NCBI GenBank assembly: GCA_023052935.1
Contig: CM041297.1
Coordinates: 3,648,280 to 3,712,279 of the forward strand
Length of the DNA stretch: 64,000 nt
From: Piezodorus guildinii
Taxonomy: Eukaryota; Arthropoda; Insecta; Hemiptera; Pentatomidae
Direction: 5' to 3'
Below, piece after piece: positions 43,740-53,578 of this stretch (its first letter is position 1; the number at the start of each line of letters is the position of its first letter). Position numbers and translations under genes: made by a program. The notes below the pieces were generated by a model. The model was given only the letters and a program-made list of their open reading frames with translations. It was not told the origin of the DNA and made no database searches.

Positions 43740-44513
43740 GTTTTCAACGGAAATACACGTTTTAGGGTCACCTGAGTCCAAATGACCAAGTACCGCAAAA
43801 AGGCCTGTGTGTGCGGTAAGTCTAGTAGGTAAACGAGAAGTATTATAGAACTGAAATTTCATATTTATGACAAAATTCACCTAAAACGGTTGACCGAAAA
43901 TGCTGATACAAAATTATACCATTAAATTCGCACCTTTTTACGATTTTCTCAAAAACGGCACTAACGATTTCAATTAAACTTACTACATTGATGTAAAATT
44001 TAATGGGTTTTAATATGATATAATTTTAATTCTGAATGAAATGGTATAACAGGGCTTGAATACCGATATTTTAAATTTTCTTCATCTCAAAAACATTTAA
44101 TTCCGTAAATTCTATAAAAATAACTATATTATCTAGTTAGCATTGATAATCAACAGCTAAATATGCAAGTTGAGCGAATTTGATAAACAACTGAAGGAGG
44201 AAACTCAAAAAATATTTTTTAATGCAATTTTTTGTTTTTGAACATAAGAGCAGTAATATAGACGTATAATATACCGTTGGTAAGAGAAAGATTTAAAAAG
44301 AAAAAACATTATCTTATACGCAAGCCGGTAAAAGTTAATACAGAGTGATAAAAAGCGGCTTTTATGGTTTCAATCATTTTTATTTCTAACTGTATTTTAA
44401 AATTCCTTAATGATGGAGTTTTTGTTGACCGTTGAGAAATTAGATGAGGAAGATGGTTGGGGGTGCGGTCATAAATTAGAAACACACATTTAAAACAAGT
44501 GCTATTTTAATTA

Positions 44514-44557
44514 TGTGCCGACATTTCGGCTTACAATGTGGGCCTTCATCAGGGCTA
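44514..44557 (-). ncRNA. Hammerhead-like motif, mutated
   Basis: Minus strand: GCC-CTGATGA, stem II GGCC...GGC pairing partly lost (TAAGCC), GAAA, then TGTC and GGC. Stem I GCC/GGC is intact, but GAAAT replaces GAAAC, disrupting the tiny ACGT stem III. Confidence 0.55.
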
Positions 44558-44926
44558 AAACAAGAGAACAACCAATGTAATTATAGTCTTAATAATGCGT
44601 TAGGTATATAAAATAATATGACAATAATATAATATGGGAGCATAAATAAAATTAAATGTAATATGATAATAAAATTACAGTATAAAGTATGGAAATAAAC
44701 AAAATTAAGATGATATTTATAAAGTATGGAAGTAAACAGAATTGAGATGATAATATTGTAATGAGAATATATAAAGAGAGACTAAGTAAATGAAAAAAAG
44801 ATAAAGGAAAAATATGTGAACAATTAAAATTTTTAAATATTAACAATTTTGATGAGGAAGATGGTTGGGGGTGCGGTCATAAATTAAAAACACACAATTA
44901 AAAATAAGCGTTATTTTAATTATGTG

Positions 44927-44963
44927 TCGACGTTTCGGCCTACAATGTGGGCCTTCATCAGGG
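44927..44963 (-). ncRNA. Hammerhead-like motif (left palindrome arm)
   Basis: CTGATGA, stem II GGCC/GGCC, GAAACGTC. Stem I is reduced: the upstream base changes (ATCC instead of GCC) leave only one pair. Same sequence as the right-arm copy. Confidence 0.6.
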
Positions 44964-45041
44964 ATGACGACGTGCAAGCGTTGCCTACAGAAGTCAACGC
45001 TTGAAGTGAGTTCTGTAGGCAACGCTTGCACGTCGTCATCC

Positions 45042-45077
45042 CTGATGAAGGCCCACATTGTAGGCCGAAACGTCGAC
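45042..45077 (+). ncRNA. Hammerhead-like motif (right palindrome arm)
   Basis: CTGATGA at 45042-45048, one extra A, stem II GGCC (45050-45053) with GGCC (45063-45066), then GAAACGTC. The ACGT that would form stem III is self-complementary with no loop, the minimal form that is thought to act mainly in dimers. Stem I is poor here. Confidence 0.6.
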
Positions 45078-45189
45078 ACATAATTAAAATAACGCTTATT
45101 TTTAATTGTGTGTTTTTAATTTATGACCGCACCCCAACCATCTTCCTCATCTAATTTCTCTACGGTCAACAAAACTCCATCATTAACAA

Positions 45190-46190
45190 TTTTGAGTGAT
45201 ATATGACGGTAATATATTAAAAACATAGTTAATAGTATAGGTAATATATAAAAAGAACATAGTCATTAAAAAAGAGAAACAGTATGAATAAAAAATAATT
45301 TTAAATTTTAAAATAATGTAATATTAAACTAACAATTATATGTCAGGATATGTAATGGAGAAAGATATGAGTATGGAAAGAGGGAGAAAGAAATAGGCGA
45401 TGAAAAGAGATCCTAATCAATAAGAAAAAAGATACATTCATGACTCTGAGAAGAAGTGATGTTTTTCTGTTTAAAAAACGTTCATTAGGTTGAACGGGAA
45501 ATATGGGAACTAGAATGTCCGTTAGAGCTTTTCCAAGAGGCTATGTTATGTTTACTGATTCGATTGTTTGTTGAAGAAAAAAAGAGAAAAATATATAAAT
45601 ATGACTATAAAATATATAAATAAGTATGACTGTAAATTTATATCCCCTATATATTTTTTTTTATACAATCCTTGGGATTTGAACCCCCGACCTTGGACAT
45701 ACAACACTATTATGCTATCCATTACACAAAGATGACCTCACACATTCAACATCTGTTTCTTAGGCAGATATTTTTCTGTTTCTCCGACACCATTACGGGA
45801 GTGGACATTTCCCTTGGTCCTGTTGGTGACAGTCAGTAATCCACATTCACTCCTCTTAACCTCGATAGTTCAGCCCTAATAACGATATCATTCCTCGATA
45901 TTTTCTCCTAAACCCTTATCGTTCCCTGACTGAGTAGCCTTCGTGACCTTAAGACACCGCACGACAGAGCAATATCCAAAGGCTCCCTTGGACGAGGAAG
46001 GTTACATGAAGATCCATCAAACCTTACCTATATGACGATGATGTCGTATTAGCGGCACGAAGGGGATCCATCAGTCATCTTCTTTAGGGGGAATATATCC
46101 AGTGACTACACGTGCCTAACATATAATATCAGCTATCTTCTCTAAGAAAACTATATAAAACATAAATAATTGTATTGATGTAGATTAGTC
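45190..46190. other. No gene; one SINE-1 head relic
   Basis: AT-rich to 45640. 45655-45745 minus strand is a diverged SINE-1 head (B-box-like 'gggggttcaaatcccaagg', A-box region 'ttgtgtaatggatagc'). 45746-46190 is unassigned DNA of more balanced composition. Confidence 0.55.
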
Positions 46191-46194
46191 GACC

Positions 46195-46340
46195 GTAGAG
46201 AATATTAGTTGAAGATGGTTGGGGGAGCGGTCATAAAACACACACATTAACAAGTAATACTCATTATAATTCTGGTACGTGGGACTTCATCAGGGCTAAG
46301 AGAAACGAGGTAACAACCAATGCAATCATTAGGCGATTAC
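46195..46340. repeat. Degenerate Penelope-like terminal module
   Basis: 'gtcgaccgtagagaatatta', 'gaagatggttgggggagcgg' and 'gggacttcatcagggctaa' match 44425-44560 but the hammerhead core is destroyed. Confidence 0.6.
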
Positions 46341-46547
46341 TTTTAAAATGGCTACCAACTAAAAATGATATAATTCAATACAAATACATTTAAAGATACA
46401 AATAAATTGTTAAAGAATTAATTATTTTGAATTTCTATAGAAACATGTGTTTTATTAAAAAATCTATTAAATTGTTATCTAAAATAATCAGTTAGTTTTA
46501 TCTTATTTTCATCACTCACTATTAACTTTTAAAAACTTGTGCATTAT

Positions 46548-47296
46548 AAATAAATAATAATAGGCTTAGCGAACCCGAAGGTTCGATGCCGATACCACCA
46601 AATTCCGCCAACACAGACTCGTCCAATGTTCACCATTCAAGCCCAAGCTCCCGAGATCAGCCTAAACGCAATCCTCCCATCTCCGCTTCGGCCAACCTTT
46701 CGGACGCCTACCAGTCGGATCAGCAAATACCAACTTTCTCGGAATCCGCTCGTCATCGAGCCCAACAACTTTACCTGCCCATTTGAGTCTCCGCGATGCA
46801 ATCAGCTCAATTATATTCACAGGATGCAAGTTCCGCAATTCCGCGTTGTGCAACCTTCTAAACTCCCCAGTGGCCTCATCTCTCTTCGGACCAAATATTT
46901 TACGTAATACCTTATTTTCGAAAACCTTAAGCCGTTGTTCATCCTTCAAAGTAAGCGGCCACGTTTTACATCCGTAAAGAACCGTTGGAAGAATAATAGT
47001 TTTATAAATTCTAACCTTTAAGTTTTTAGATAGAAGCCGCGAGCTAGGTAACTTAGCAACTGAATAATAACACGCATTTCCCAGCTTTAACCGGGACTTT
47101 ATTTCTTCCTGGATTTCATTTTTTCTAGTTATAATTGAACCTAAATACTTAAATTTCTCTACGTGTTCAAAAGTATGCCCTGATACATCAATATCACCAA
47201 GATCGGCACCGTTTCTGCTACTAATCATATACTTCGTCTTATCGGTATTTAATTCGAGTCCTATTTCTTTACCGGTTTTTATTAACACACTTGTTA
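46548..47296 (-). mobile_element. RTE-like LINE copy 4, 5' truncated
   Basis: TTA-type 3' end at 46548-46565 ('aaataaataataataggctt'). The coding part on the minus strand reaches 47290. Inserted in HINE-A. Confidence 0.85.
46570..47288 (-). pseudogene. RTE-like reverse transcriptase C-terminal part
   Basis: A 208-residue frame from 47288: MLIKTGKEIGLELNTDKTKY, VEKFKYLGSIITRKNEIQEE, VLYGCKTWPLTLKDEQRLK, RKIFGPKRDEATGEFRRLHN and GRRPKGWPKRRWEDC. It is the least damaged of the four RTE copies here and shows the intact KYLGSI junction that is frameshifted in copy 1. The frame breaks at 46662, but homology continues to about 46570 (SNLRVR end). The catalytic YADD region is missing, so inactive. 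Confidence 0.9.
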
Positions 47297-47351
47297 ATAA
47301 ACTTATCTAATAAATTGTTATCTAATTATAATCTATTATAAATCTAATTAT

Positions 47352-47397
47352 AAAATATTATCTAATGCACAAAAACGTGTGCATTAGATAATATTTT
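47352..47397. other. Perfect 20-bp hairpin
   Basis: Left arm 47352-47371 ('aaaatattatctaatgcaca') and right arm 47378-47397 are exact inverted copies around a 6-base loop. It lies at the edge of the RTE insertion within HINE-A and was probably formed by the insertion event. Confidence 0.85.
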
Positions 47398-48029
47398 TTT
47401 CTAAAATCTCAAGCTTTCCAACGGTATATTATACATGTAAATTACTGTTCTTATGTTCAAAAACAAAATATTGCATTAAAAAATATTTTTTCTGTTTTCT
47501 CCTTTAGTTGGGTATAGAATTCATTCAATTTATATATTTACCTGTTTTTCATCAGTGGTAACAAGATAATATAGTTATTTTTATAGAATCAACAAAATTA
47601 AAGGTAATTTAGAGGAAGAAAATTTAAAATAATGGCAATTAATCCCTGTCAGACCATTTTAATCAGAATTAAACCTACATGCTAAAGCCTTTCAAATTTC
47701 ACATTGATATAGCGAGTTTAATCAAAATCGTCTGAACCATTTTCGAGAAAGTCCAAAAAAAGTGCAAAATGCATAGTATAAAGTAACTCTTCTGGTAAGC
47801 GTATGAAAAAGGTTTTGTAACGTCTCGGCCGTATAGTTGTCTTAAATATGACATTTCAGTTTCATAGGACTTACTGTTTCCGCCGAGAGTTACCACACAC
47901 ACAAACACAGACCTTTTTGCGGGACTTGATTATTTGGACTCAAGGGATCCTAAAACGTGTATTTCCGTTGAAAACTGATTTCCCCGATCGCAATACTTTC
48001 CCTTACTATATATAGTAAGTGAATGTAAA

Positions 48030-48447
48030 AAGCGTCATTTAACACATGCCAGACTATTTCAATCCGAATGAAACCTACATGATATTAATGCCCATTAAAT
48101 TCTACATCGATGTAGCTTGTATAACTAAAATTTCGTTTTTAAGGAAATTGCAAAAAGTTGCAAAGGGGATAGTATAAAACTGGCTATTCTGGTTTGCCAA
48201 TGTTGATGAAAAACTTGATTTAACATGTCGGGCGTATGATAGACTTAAATATATAATTTCAGTTTCGTCCGACTTTTCGCTTTCGGCACACAGGGATACT
48301 TTTTTGAAAGACTTGTCTTTGAGACTCAAATCCTCAAGTGATCCTAAAATTTGTATTTTCTGCGAAAACGTTTACGAATTGGAAAATGTTTACAATGGCA
48401 ATACTTTCCCTTAATATAGATTTCATATATAGGTAAGTAAAAGTAAT
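48030..48447 (+). mobile_element. HINE-A 3' half, diverged
   Basis: 'gccagactatttcaatccg', 'gaaacctacatgatatta' and 'gtcgggcgtatgatagactta' occur in order, ending 'cttaatatagatttcatatataggtaagtaaaagta'. Tandem to 46372-48026. Confidence 0.75.
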
Positions 48448-48950
48448 ACGCTACTAACTATTTTACAACCCAATACCTCCTTCAGCAGTTGCGTAGCACC
48501 GCTAAAGACCGAACAAATAGTTATCAAAGCCTAAACTTGGAGTTTGAAACTCTAAAGCTCAAGTCCTCGAGAGAGTTTTGACTATTTATAAAGAGACTAT
48601 TTGACCCGAAGCTGGCAAATGGAAGCGCATGCATTAACAAACACAAGCGAACCAACCTATATCGTCCTCCCGAGCAGTTTGTTCTATTGTTCTCGAAACT
48701 GTTTGAGTCGAGTGTTTAGGATTCCATTAATTATTATCTAACTTTGAAGCAACTATCGAGGGGTCTTTACACTTAGGCAGAAACTGTTCGTTACTACCAT
48801 CAGCAAGCAATGGGAAGTATCCGAACTATGAAAATCCTTTAGTTTAGAACTAGCTGTACCTTTGCACGCGACTATTTCATTTTTTAATTGCTGCGAATTA
48901 AGAAAGTTTTTTTATAATAACTGTGTTACGAGAGGTTATACAATATATAG
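48448..48950. other. No gene recognised
   Basis: Balanced base composition to about 48840. No similarity noticed on either strand. Confidence 0.5.
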
Positions 48951-49110
48951 TTTTTTCAGTCAAATTCATAATTTTTTCAGTCAAATTCATAAGTTTACCA
49001 GTCAAATTCATAATTTTTTTCAGTCAAATTCATAATATTTTCAATCAAATTCATAATTTTTTTAATCAAATTAATATTTTTTTCAGTCAATTTCATAATT
49101 TCTTGAACCC
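48951..49110 (+). repeat. Minisatellite, about 20-bp unit
   Basis: About eight degenerate units of 'cagtcaaattcataattttt'. Open frames through it (VKFIIFSVKFI) are artefacts. Confidence 0.85.
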
Positions 49111-49179
49111 ATTTTATACAGTTAATTTAATGAGGTTTTGCTACCAAGAACTTAACATTTTTATTTAATCTTGTTGTTG

Positions 49180-49412
49180 TTTATCCATTTAACTTCACTT
49201 TATGTTACTGTGCTTAATCCGACGGTGCAGCGGGAGTCTTAAGTTTTGCCTACCCAGGTTTACTTAAGATAGGGATCTTTTACGAGTTCCACTTATTAAA
49301 TCTTTTAAGAGTCATCTGTGGTGCACAAATATAGGACGATCTGCTGGTTTTAGACTTGCGAACTTAAGCATAGAAGGCTTTTATGCTAGCCACTACTCCA
49401 CAGGTGACCCTT
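49180..49412 (-). repeat. SINE-1, diverged
   Basis: 'tttatccatttaacttcactttatg', 'cctacccaggtttacttaag' and a degraded head ending 'ctccacaggtgaccc'. The middle part is missing. Confidence 0.75.
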
Positions 49413-49468
49413 TATGCATTCAACAAGATGTTTGAATCTGCCGGGTTTGAACACGTGACCTAGGACTG

Positions 49469-49764
49469 AAACCAACGGCGAATGGTCCGTTCATTAACAC
49501 TCCCTTCTCCCTTCTCCCGAGTTTAAACTCGTACAAAAATATTACTCGAAAATCTCGAAAATGTTTCCATGTTTTTGTATTTGGAGGTATACTAAAAAGT
49601 GGGTAATTGATTGGGAAGCTAATGTTTATAATACAAAGGTAGAGGACTAGCAACTGTTTACTTTAAATATGTAAACATTCGGAAGAAAACAACAGAGACC
49701 TGCAAAATCCTTTATGTATTTCAGAAACTATAAAAACGGACATTTCATGTGAAACAACCCAATA
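49469..49764 (-). mobile_element. Mariner 5' end fragment
   Basis: Same family as 42990-43739. 5' terminal repeat ends at 'cccaata' (49764). The coding start (METFSRFSSN..., with changes) runs to the NERTIRRW region and stops at 'gaaaccaacggcgaatgg'. It ends in an unrelated junction near 49469. Confidence 0.85.
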
Positions 49765-50504
49765 GTTAAACACAGTATGATAAAAGGATTAAAGAAATAA
49801 GCAATCATAAAAACTATTTTTATTATAAACTATTTATATTTTAAACATATGAATATAATAGATAAGTAATTTTTGGTATGTAATAAAGTATATATAAAGT
49901 CATTTATTTTTAAACGTTCCCAATTTTATCCAGTCACCTATTGAAAACAATCTTTCCCAATTGTGAATAATGTTCCGACAAACGGATTGCAGTCCTCTGA
50001 GAGAGTGGTACATGTCAGATTAGAACCGGGAGCTATTGGTAGCTATATCCGGTTATGGCAGGTAAAACGGACAGCGGATTGACGTAAAGCAGCCATCTCT
50101 TTGGCGGATTGGCAAAGGTGTGGGGGTAGTTTAGTGACCAACCAGATTATGGAAGGGCTACTGTAGTCTTTTAATAGCCACTCCATTGGCTATCTCGCTA
50201 ATCATCCTATATTAGCCAATAGGATCTCCAATTAGACCGAAACTTAATTAACAGCTCGCACCAAATGGTATTGGTAAAAATAGTTTTTATGAATGTTTAT
50301 TACTTTAATCCTTTTCAGGAGAATAACATATTATTTTTATTTTTCACAATAGGGTCCACTTGCGATAAAATTGAAAAAACAAAATATTACGGAGGACCCT
50401 CCAATGAAATTAAGTAGCAAATAATTGGATGTGTACCTCAATCAAAACCTTAAAAAATGGGAAAATTAAAAAAAAAAATTGTTGGCTAACATTTTCCTGG
50501 GGAA
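49765..50504. other. No gene recognised
   Basis: Contains three CCAAT/ATTGG-type pentamers at about 50096-50230 (e.g. 'ccattggctatctcgc', 'agccaataggatctcc') in DNA of moderate GC. No protein similarity. Confidence 0.45.
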
Positions 50505-50545
50505 ATTTTAAAAATATATTTTTAGAAATCTTTTATAAAATCTCT

Positions 50546-50598
<53 letters not shown>

Positions 50599-50645
50599 TT
50601 TTTCGGGAAAATAGGTTGAGCTGCTCAGGATAAAACATTTTTTTT
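50505..50645 (+). repeat. Dispersed repeat R6, copy 1
   Basis: 'aaatctctaacatatata', a (TA)n tract (50550-50590) and 'aaaataggttgagctgctcagga', then poly-T. Counterpart at 53050-53160. Confidence 0.6.
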
Positions 50646-50663
50646 TTTTTGATTGTGGATGTA

Positions 50664-50800
50664 ATTAGTTGACCGTTGAGAATTACTGGAAGGAATTAGT
50701 CCGGGTGGCGGTCATTAAATGAAACAGCTAAATAGTTTCAACTATTTATTGTTTGCCAACGTTTCGACCCCCTTTGTGGGTCATCATCAGGGCTAAAAAG
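50664..50800 (-). mobile_element. Penelope-like terminal module, second subfamily
   Basis: Minus strand ends 'taattctcaacggtcaac' like the 44425 family, but the interior differs ('ggactaattccttccag'). The hammerhead-like motif sits at its upstream end. Confidence 0.6.
50753..50793 (-). ncRNA. Hammerhead-like ribozyme motif, best preserved
   Basis: Minus strand: stem I GCC...GGC, core CTGATGA, one extra T, stem II GACCC/GGGTC with loop, GAAACGTT then GGC. All three stems are present (stem III is the minimal ACGT). Compared with the other copies, stem II has changed on both strands (GACCC/GGGTC versus GGCC/GGCC), a compensatory change supporting an RNA fold. The extra base before stem II differs from the textbook hammerhead, so activity is not assured. 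Confidence 0.65.
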
Positions 50801-51304
50801 ATACAAAAGAATACAATTTCAATGACATTACATAGAATATTATATAACCTATTTAGCTAGAGAACGTCGGTATTAAAATATAACAGAAGAACTGTATATG
50901 TAAAAAACTTAATTAAAATACAATGACTATAGTACAATAATGAAAGTGTTATGCAGAAAAAAAAAATCTGGTGCGGGCAACACACGACTTTCACTTACCT
51001 CCATTTTTAAAATCAATGAAAGAATTTTCAAATACAGTTAGAGATAAAAATACGTGAAATTATTAGGAATTAATCAAATCTATACTAATATTATAAAGCT
51101 GAAGAGTTTGTTTGTTTGTTTGAACGCGCTAATCTCAGAAACTACTGGTTCAAATTGAAAAATTCTTTTTGTGTTGGATAGTCCATTTATCGAGGAAGGC
51201 TATAGGCTATACAACATCACGCTGCGACCAATAGGACCGAAGAATCAGTGGAAAATCTTTGAAAAAACAGAGAAAATTGACCTCGAATCCCAACGATTCC
51301 AAAT

Positions 51305-51480
51305 GATTTACCTTTTAATTTTAAAATAATTCAATTTCCCGTTAAGTTATTTTTTGCCGTAACAATTAATAAATCACATGGGCAAGCAATTAAAAACATA
51401 GGAATCGATTTACGTCAATATCGGGTTGCGGAGAAAATCAGTATGTTCTTCTGCCACAAGAAAATAAAACCAAAAATATC
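51305..51480 (+). pseudogene. Helitron helicase C-terminal relic
   Basis: 51305-51418 reads DLPFNFKIIQ then FPVKLFFAVTINKSHGQ and AIKNIGIDLRQ, the conserved end of the Pif1-type Helitron helicase (family form FPV...AMTINKSQGQ...GIDLR). A frame change then gives QYVLLPQENKTKNII, which matches the extreme C-terminus. All Rep motifs are deleted. Confidence 0.85.
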
Positions 51481-51503
51481 ATTTAAGCAGAAATACTTTA
51501 AAA

Positions 51504-52129
51504 TATTGGGTCGTCCGAAAAGTTGGTAGAGGTTTTTCAAATAAAATTTACCTTCTGTTTTTTCTACTAAAAATGATTCACGAGGCTAATGTTTATTTAT
51601 ATGCCTTTAATTCTCATGGAATGAACTATGTTTACACACTGAATTCGTCTTTATTAAGGATCATAGTTTATTTCAAACCAACATGAGTGACGATTCAGTT
51701 CATTTTCGGCATAATATACTGTTCTTTTTAAAAAAAGGGAAAAACGTAGCCCAAACTGCAAGAAAGATCCGTTCCGTGTATGGCAGCGATTCAATTGCTG
51801 ATAGCACGATTCAGAAGTGGTTTAAGTTTTACCCACCGTACTTTTCTGACATTGCTCCTTCGGATTTCCATCATTTCCGTTTCCTCGGTAATTTTCGACA
51901 AGGGAAATCCTACTGTTCAGAAGATGATGACGTCAGAACGGACCTTTTATTGTTCTTTAGGAGGAAGGACAGTGATTTTTGAAAAAAGGGATAATGGACC
52001 TTCCAAACCGTTGGGAAAGGGTAATCGCTAACGGTGGTAACTATTTTGTAGATTAAATAAATAAATTTTAAGCTGTTCAATTTTAAATGTTGCCCAATTT
52101 TTTCTACAAACTTTCCCGACAACCCAATA
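51504..52129 (+). mobile_element. Mariner element of a second family, inside Helitron
   Basis: TA + 'ttgggtcgtccgaaaagttgg' at the left, and 'aactttcccgacaacccaa' + TA at the right, give imperfect inverted repeats of about 30 bp and TA duplications at 51504 and 52128. 626 bp, internally deleted. Confidence 0.9.
51683..52056 (+). pseudogene. Mariner transposase, deleted and frameshifted
   Basis: HFRHNILFFLKKGKNVAQTA and RKIRSVYGSDSIADSTIQKW form the first DNA-binding domain. The sequence then jumps to PPYFSDIAPSDFHHFRFLGN, the block with the third catalytic aspartate. A frameshift near 51990 is followed by IMDLPNRWERVIANGGNYFV and a natural stop. The central catalytic region is missing. Mos1-like N-terminus by motif. 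Confidence 0.88.
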
Positions 52130-53049
52130 TATTCTCTTAAAAACGTCTTGATAGCGATCATAATAACTGAAATTGACGCAGACGAAGTCGCGCGCAACAG
52201 CTAGTTGAATTTATATAGAAACATGTGTTTGATTAAAAAATCTATTATATCATTATCTTAAATAATCAGTAAGGTTTATCTTCTTTTCATCACTCTGATT
52301 TAACTTTTAAAAGCTTGTGTATGAGATGATATTTTTTCTAAAATCTTTATCTTTCCAAACGGTATATCATACATGTATATTACTGCTCTTATGTTCAAAA
52401 ACGAAAAATTGCATAAAAAAAAAAAAAATATTTTTTCTGTTTTCTCCTTTAGTTGGGTATCGAATTTATTCAATTTATATATTTACCTGTTTTTCATCAG
52501 CGTTAACAAGATAATCTAGTTATTATCAAATTCGCTCAACTTGCATATTTAGCTGTTAATTATTAATGGTAATAAGATAATATAAATTATAGATTATAGA
52601 ATCTACAAAATTAAAGGTACTTTAGAAGACGAAAATTTGAAATATCGGCATTTAAGCCCTGTCAGACCAGAAAATCGAAAAAAGGTGCAAAATGCATGGT
52701 ATAAAGTGCCTCTTCTGGTAAACTCATTTTGATGAAAAAAGTTTTGCCACGTCTCGGGCGTATAGTTCTCTTAAATATGAAATTTAAGTTTCATAGGACT
52801 TACCGTTTCCGCCCGGGAGTTACCACACACACACACACTTTTTGCGGGACTTGGTTATTTGGACTCAGGGGACCCTAAAACGTGTATTTCTGTTCAAAAC
52901 TGGAATTCGAAAATTTTCACAATCGCAATACTTCCCCTAACTATATATAGTAAGTGAAAGTAAAAAAATGTTCACTAAACAAAATTTACACAGGTATTAA
53001 TAATTTACATGAAATATGATCTATGATGAAATATGAAATATGATGATGA

Positions 53050-53160
53050 TGAAATATGATCAAATATATTTTTTGAAACGCTATATTAAAATCCCTAATA
53101 TATACTTTTTTTTCTCGTGAAAATCGGTTGAGCTGCTCAGGAGAAAACAATTTTTTTTTT
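53050..53160 (+). repeat. Dispersed repeat R6, copy 2
   Basis: 'aaaatccctaatatatac', 'tgaaaatcggttgagctgctc' and 'aggagaaaaca', poly-T. Matches 50505-50645. Confidence 0.6.
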
Positions 53161-53215
53161 TTTTTCTTTCCCCTCCATAACTTTCCTCCCGTTCAGATCA
53201 AGAGGCTAAAAAATT

Positions 53216-53568
53216 GCAAAAGGTAGTTTCTCGTAGGCGTGAATCAATAGTATAAACGTCCTTTCAGTTTTTTCATTTTCGTGCTGGACTTAAAATACAT
53301 TTATAGTTCTGGTTCGCCTATATTGTTGAAAACGTTGATGTAACATCAGGCATACACGATCCTACAATATGAAATTTTAGTTCAATACAATATATCGTTT
53401 TTGAACTAGACTTAACAAACACTCACGACCTTTTTGCGGGACTTGGTCATTTGGACTAGGCTACCCTAAAAAGTGTTTCAATTCGGTGAAAACTCGAATT
53501 CAATAACGTTTAAGATTTCAATACTCTATCTTACTATACCTTCCATAAACAGTTAAATAAAAGTAAAA
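53216..53568 (+). mobile_element. HINE-A 3' half, old and diverged
   Basis: 'gcgggacttggtcatttgga', 'aaaactcgaattcaataacg' and a blurred terminus 'ttactataccttccataaac' then 'agttaaataaaagta'. Confidence 0.7.
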
Positions 53569-53578
53569 ATGATAATTT

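Larger units (their letters stand above)
42916..44410 (-). mobile_element. HINE-A copy interrupted by mariner
   Basis: 42916-42989 ('actttcacttacctatatatg', 'gcgatcgtgaaaatttt') and 43740-44410 ('tttcaacggaaatacacgtt' to 'ttttaaaattcctt') are one copy. The TCTGG end is replaced by the Penelope-like segment that begins near 44410. Confidence 0.8.
44851..45151. repeat. Near-perfect palindrome, 141-bp arms
   Basis: Arm 44851-44991 is the reverse complement of 45012-45151 with a single one-base indel (GGGGG versus GGGG). The spacer is 20 bp (44992-45011). It contains one hammerhead-like motif per arm. The near-identity implies a recent origin or correction between arms. Confidence 0.93.
44425..45185. 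mobile_element. Penelope-like terminal repeats in inverted arrangement
   Basis: A roughly 140-bp module ('gttgaccgttgagaaattag', 'gatgaggaagatggttgggg', 'gtgcggtcataaatta') ends in a hammerhead-like motif. It occurs at 44425-44560 and 44851-44965, and inverted at 45012-45185. About 280 bp of AT-rich sequence separates the first two. Hammerhead motifs within long terminal repeats are an established mark of Penelope-like elements. No Penelope RT or GIY-YIG domain is visible here, so this is a non-autonomous or terminal remnant. Confidence 0.65.
46372..48026 (+). mobile_element. HINE-A copy split by an RTE LINE
   Basis: 46372-46547 ('aaagatacaaataaattgtt' to 'aaaacttgtgcat') and 47297-48026 ('gtgcattagataatatttttt' to 'ctatatatagtaagtgaatgt') make one copy with both a CA-rich stretch ('cacacacacaaacacagacc') and a 3' hairpin. 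Confidence 0.8.
51079..52204 (+). mobile_element. Canonical Helitron, truncated inside
   Basis: Starts TCTATACTAATATTATAAAG and ends 'cgcgcgcaacagctag' (CTAG). It is inserted between A and T without target duplication, exactly the rolling-circle Helitron signature. Typical arthropod Helitron 5' sequence follows ('tttgaacgcgctaatctcag'). Most of the Rep/helicase gene is gone; only the last helicase motifs remain. A mariner interrupts it at 51504. Confidence 0.92.
50967..52962 (+). mobile_element. HINE-A split by a Helitron
   Basis: 5' part 50967-51078 ('tctggtgcgggcaacacacg' to 'gaattaatcaaa'). 3' part 52205-52962 ('ttgaatttatatagaaacatg' to 'ctatatatagtaagtgaaag'). Removing the insert restores 'aatcaaattgaattta' as in other copies. 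Confidence 0.88.

Noticed and set aside
44840..45079. 79-residue minus frame in the palindrome
   Set aside because: It reads through both inverted arms and hammerhead motifs; it is a by-product of the palindrome.
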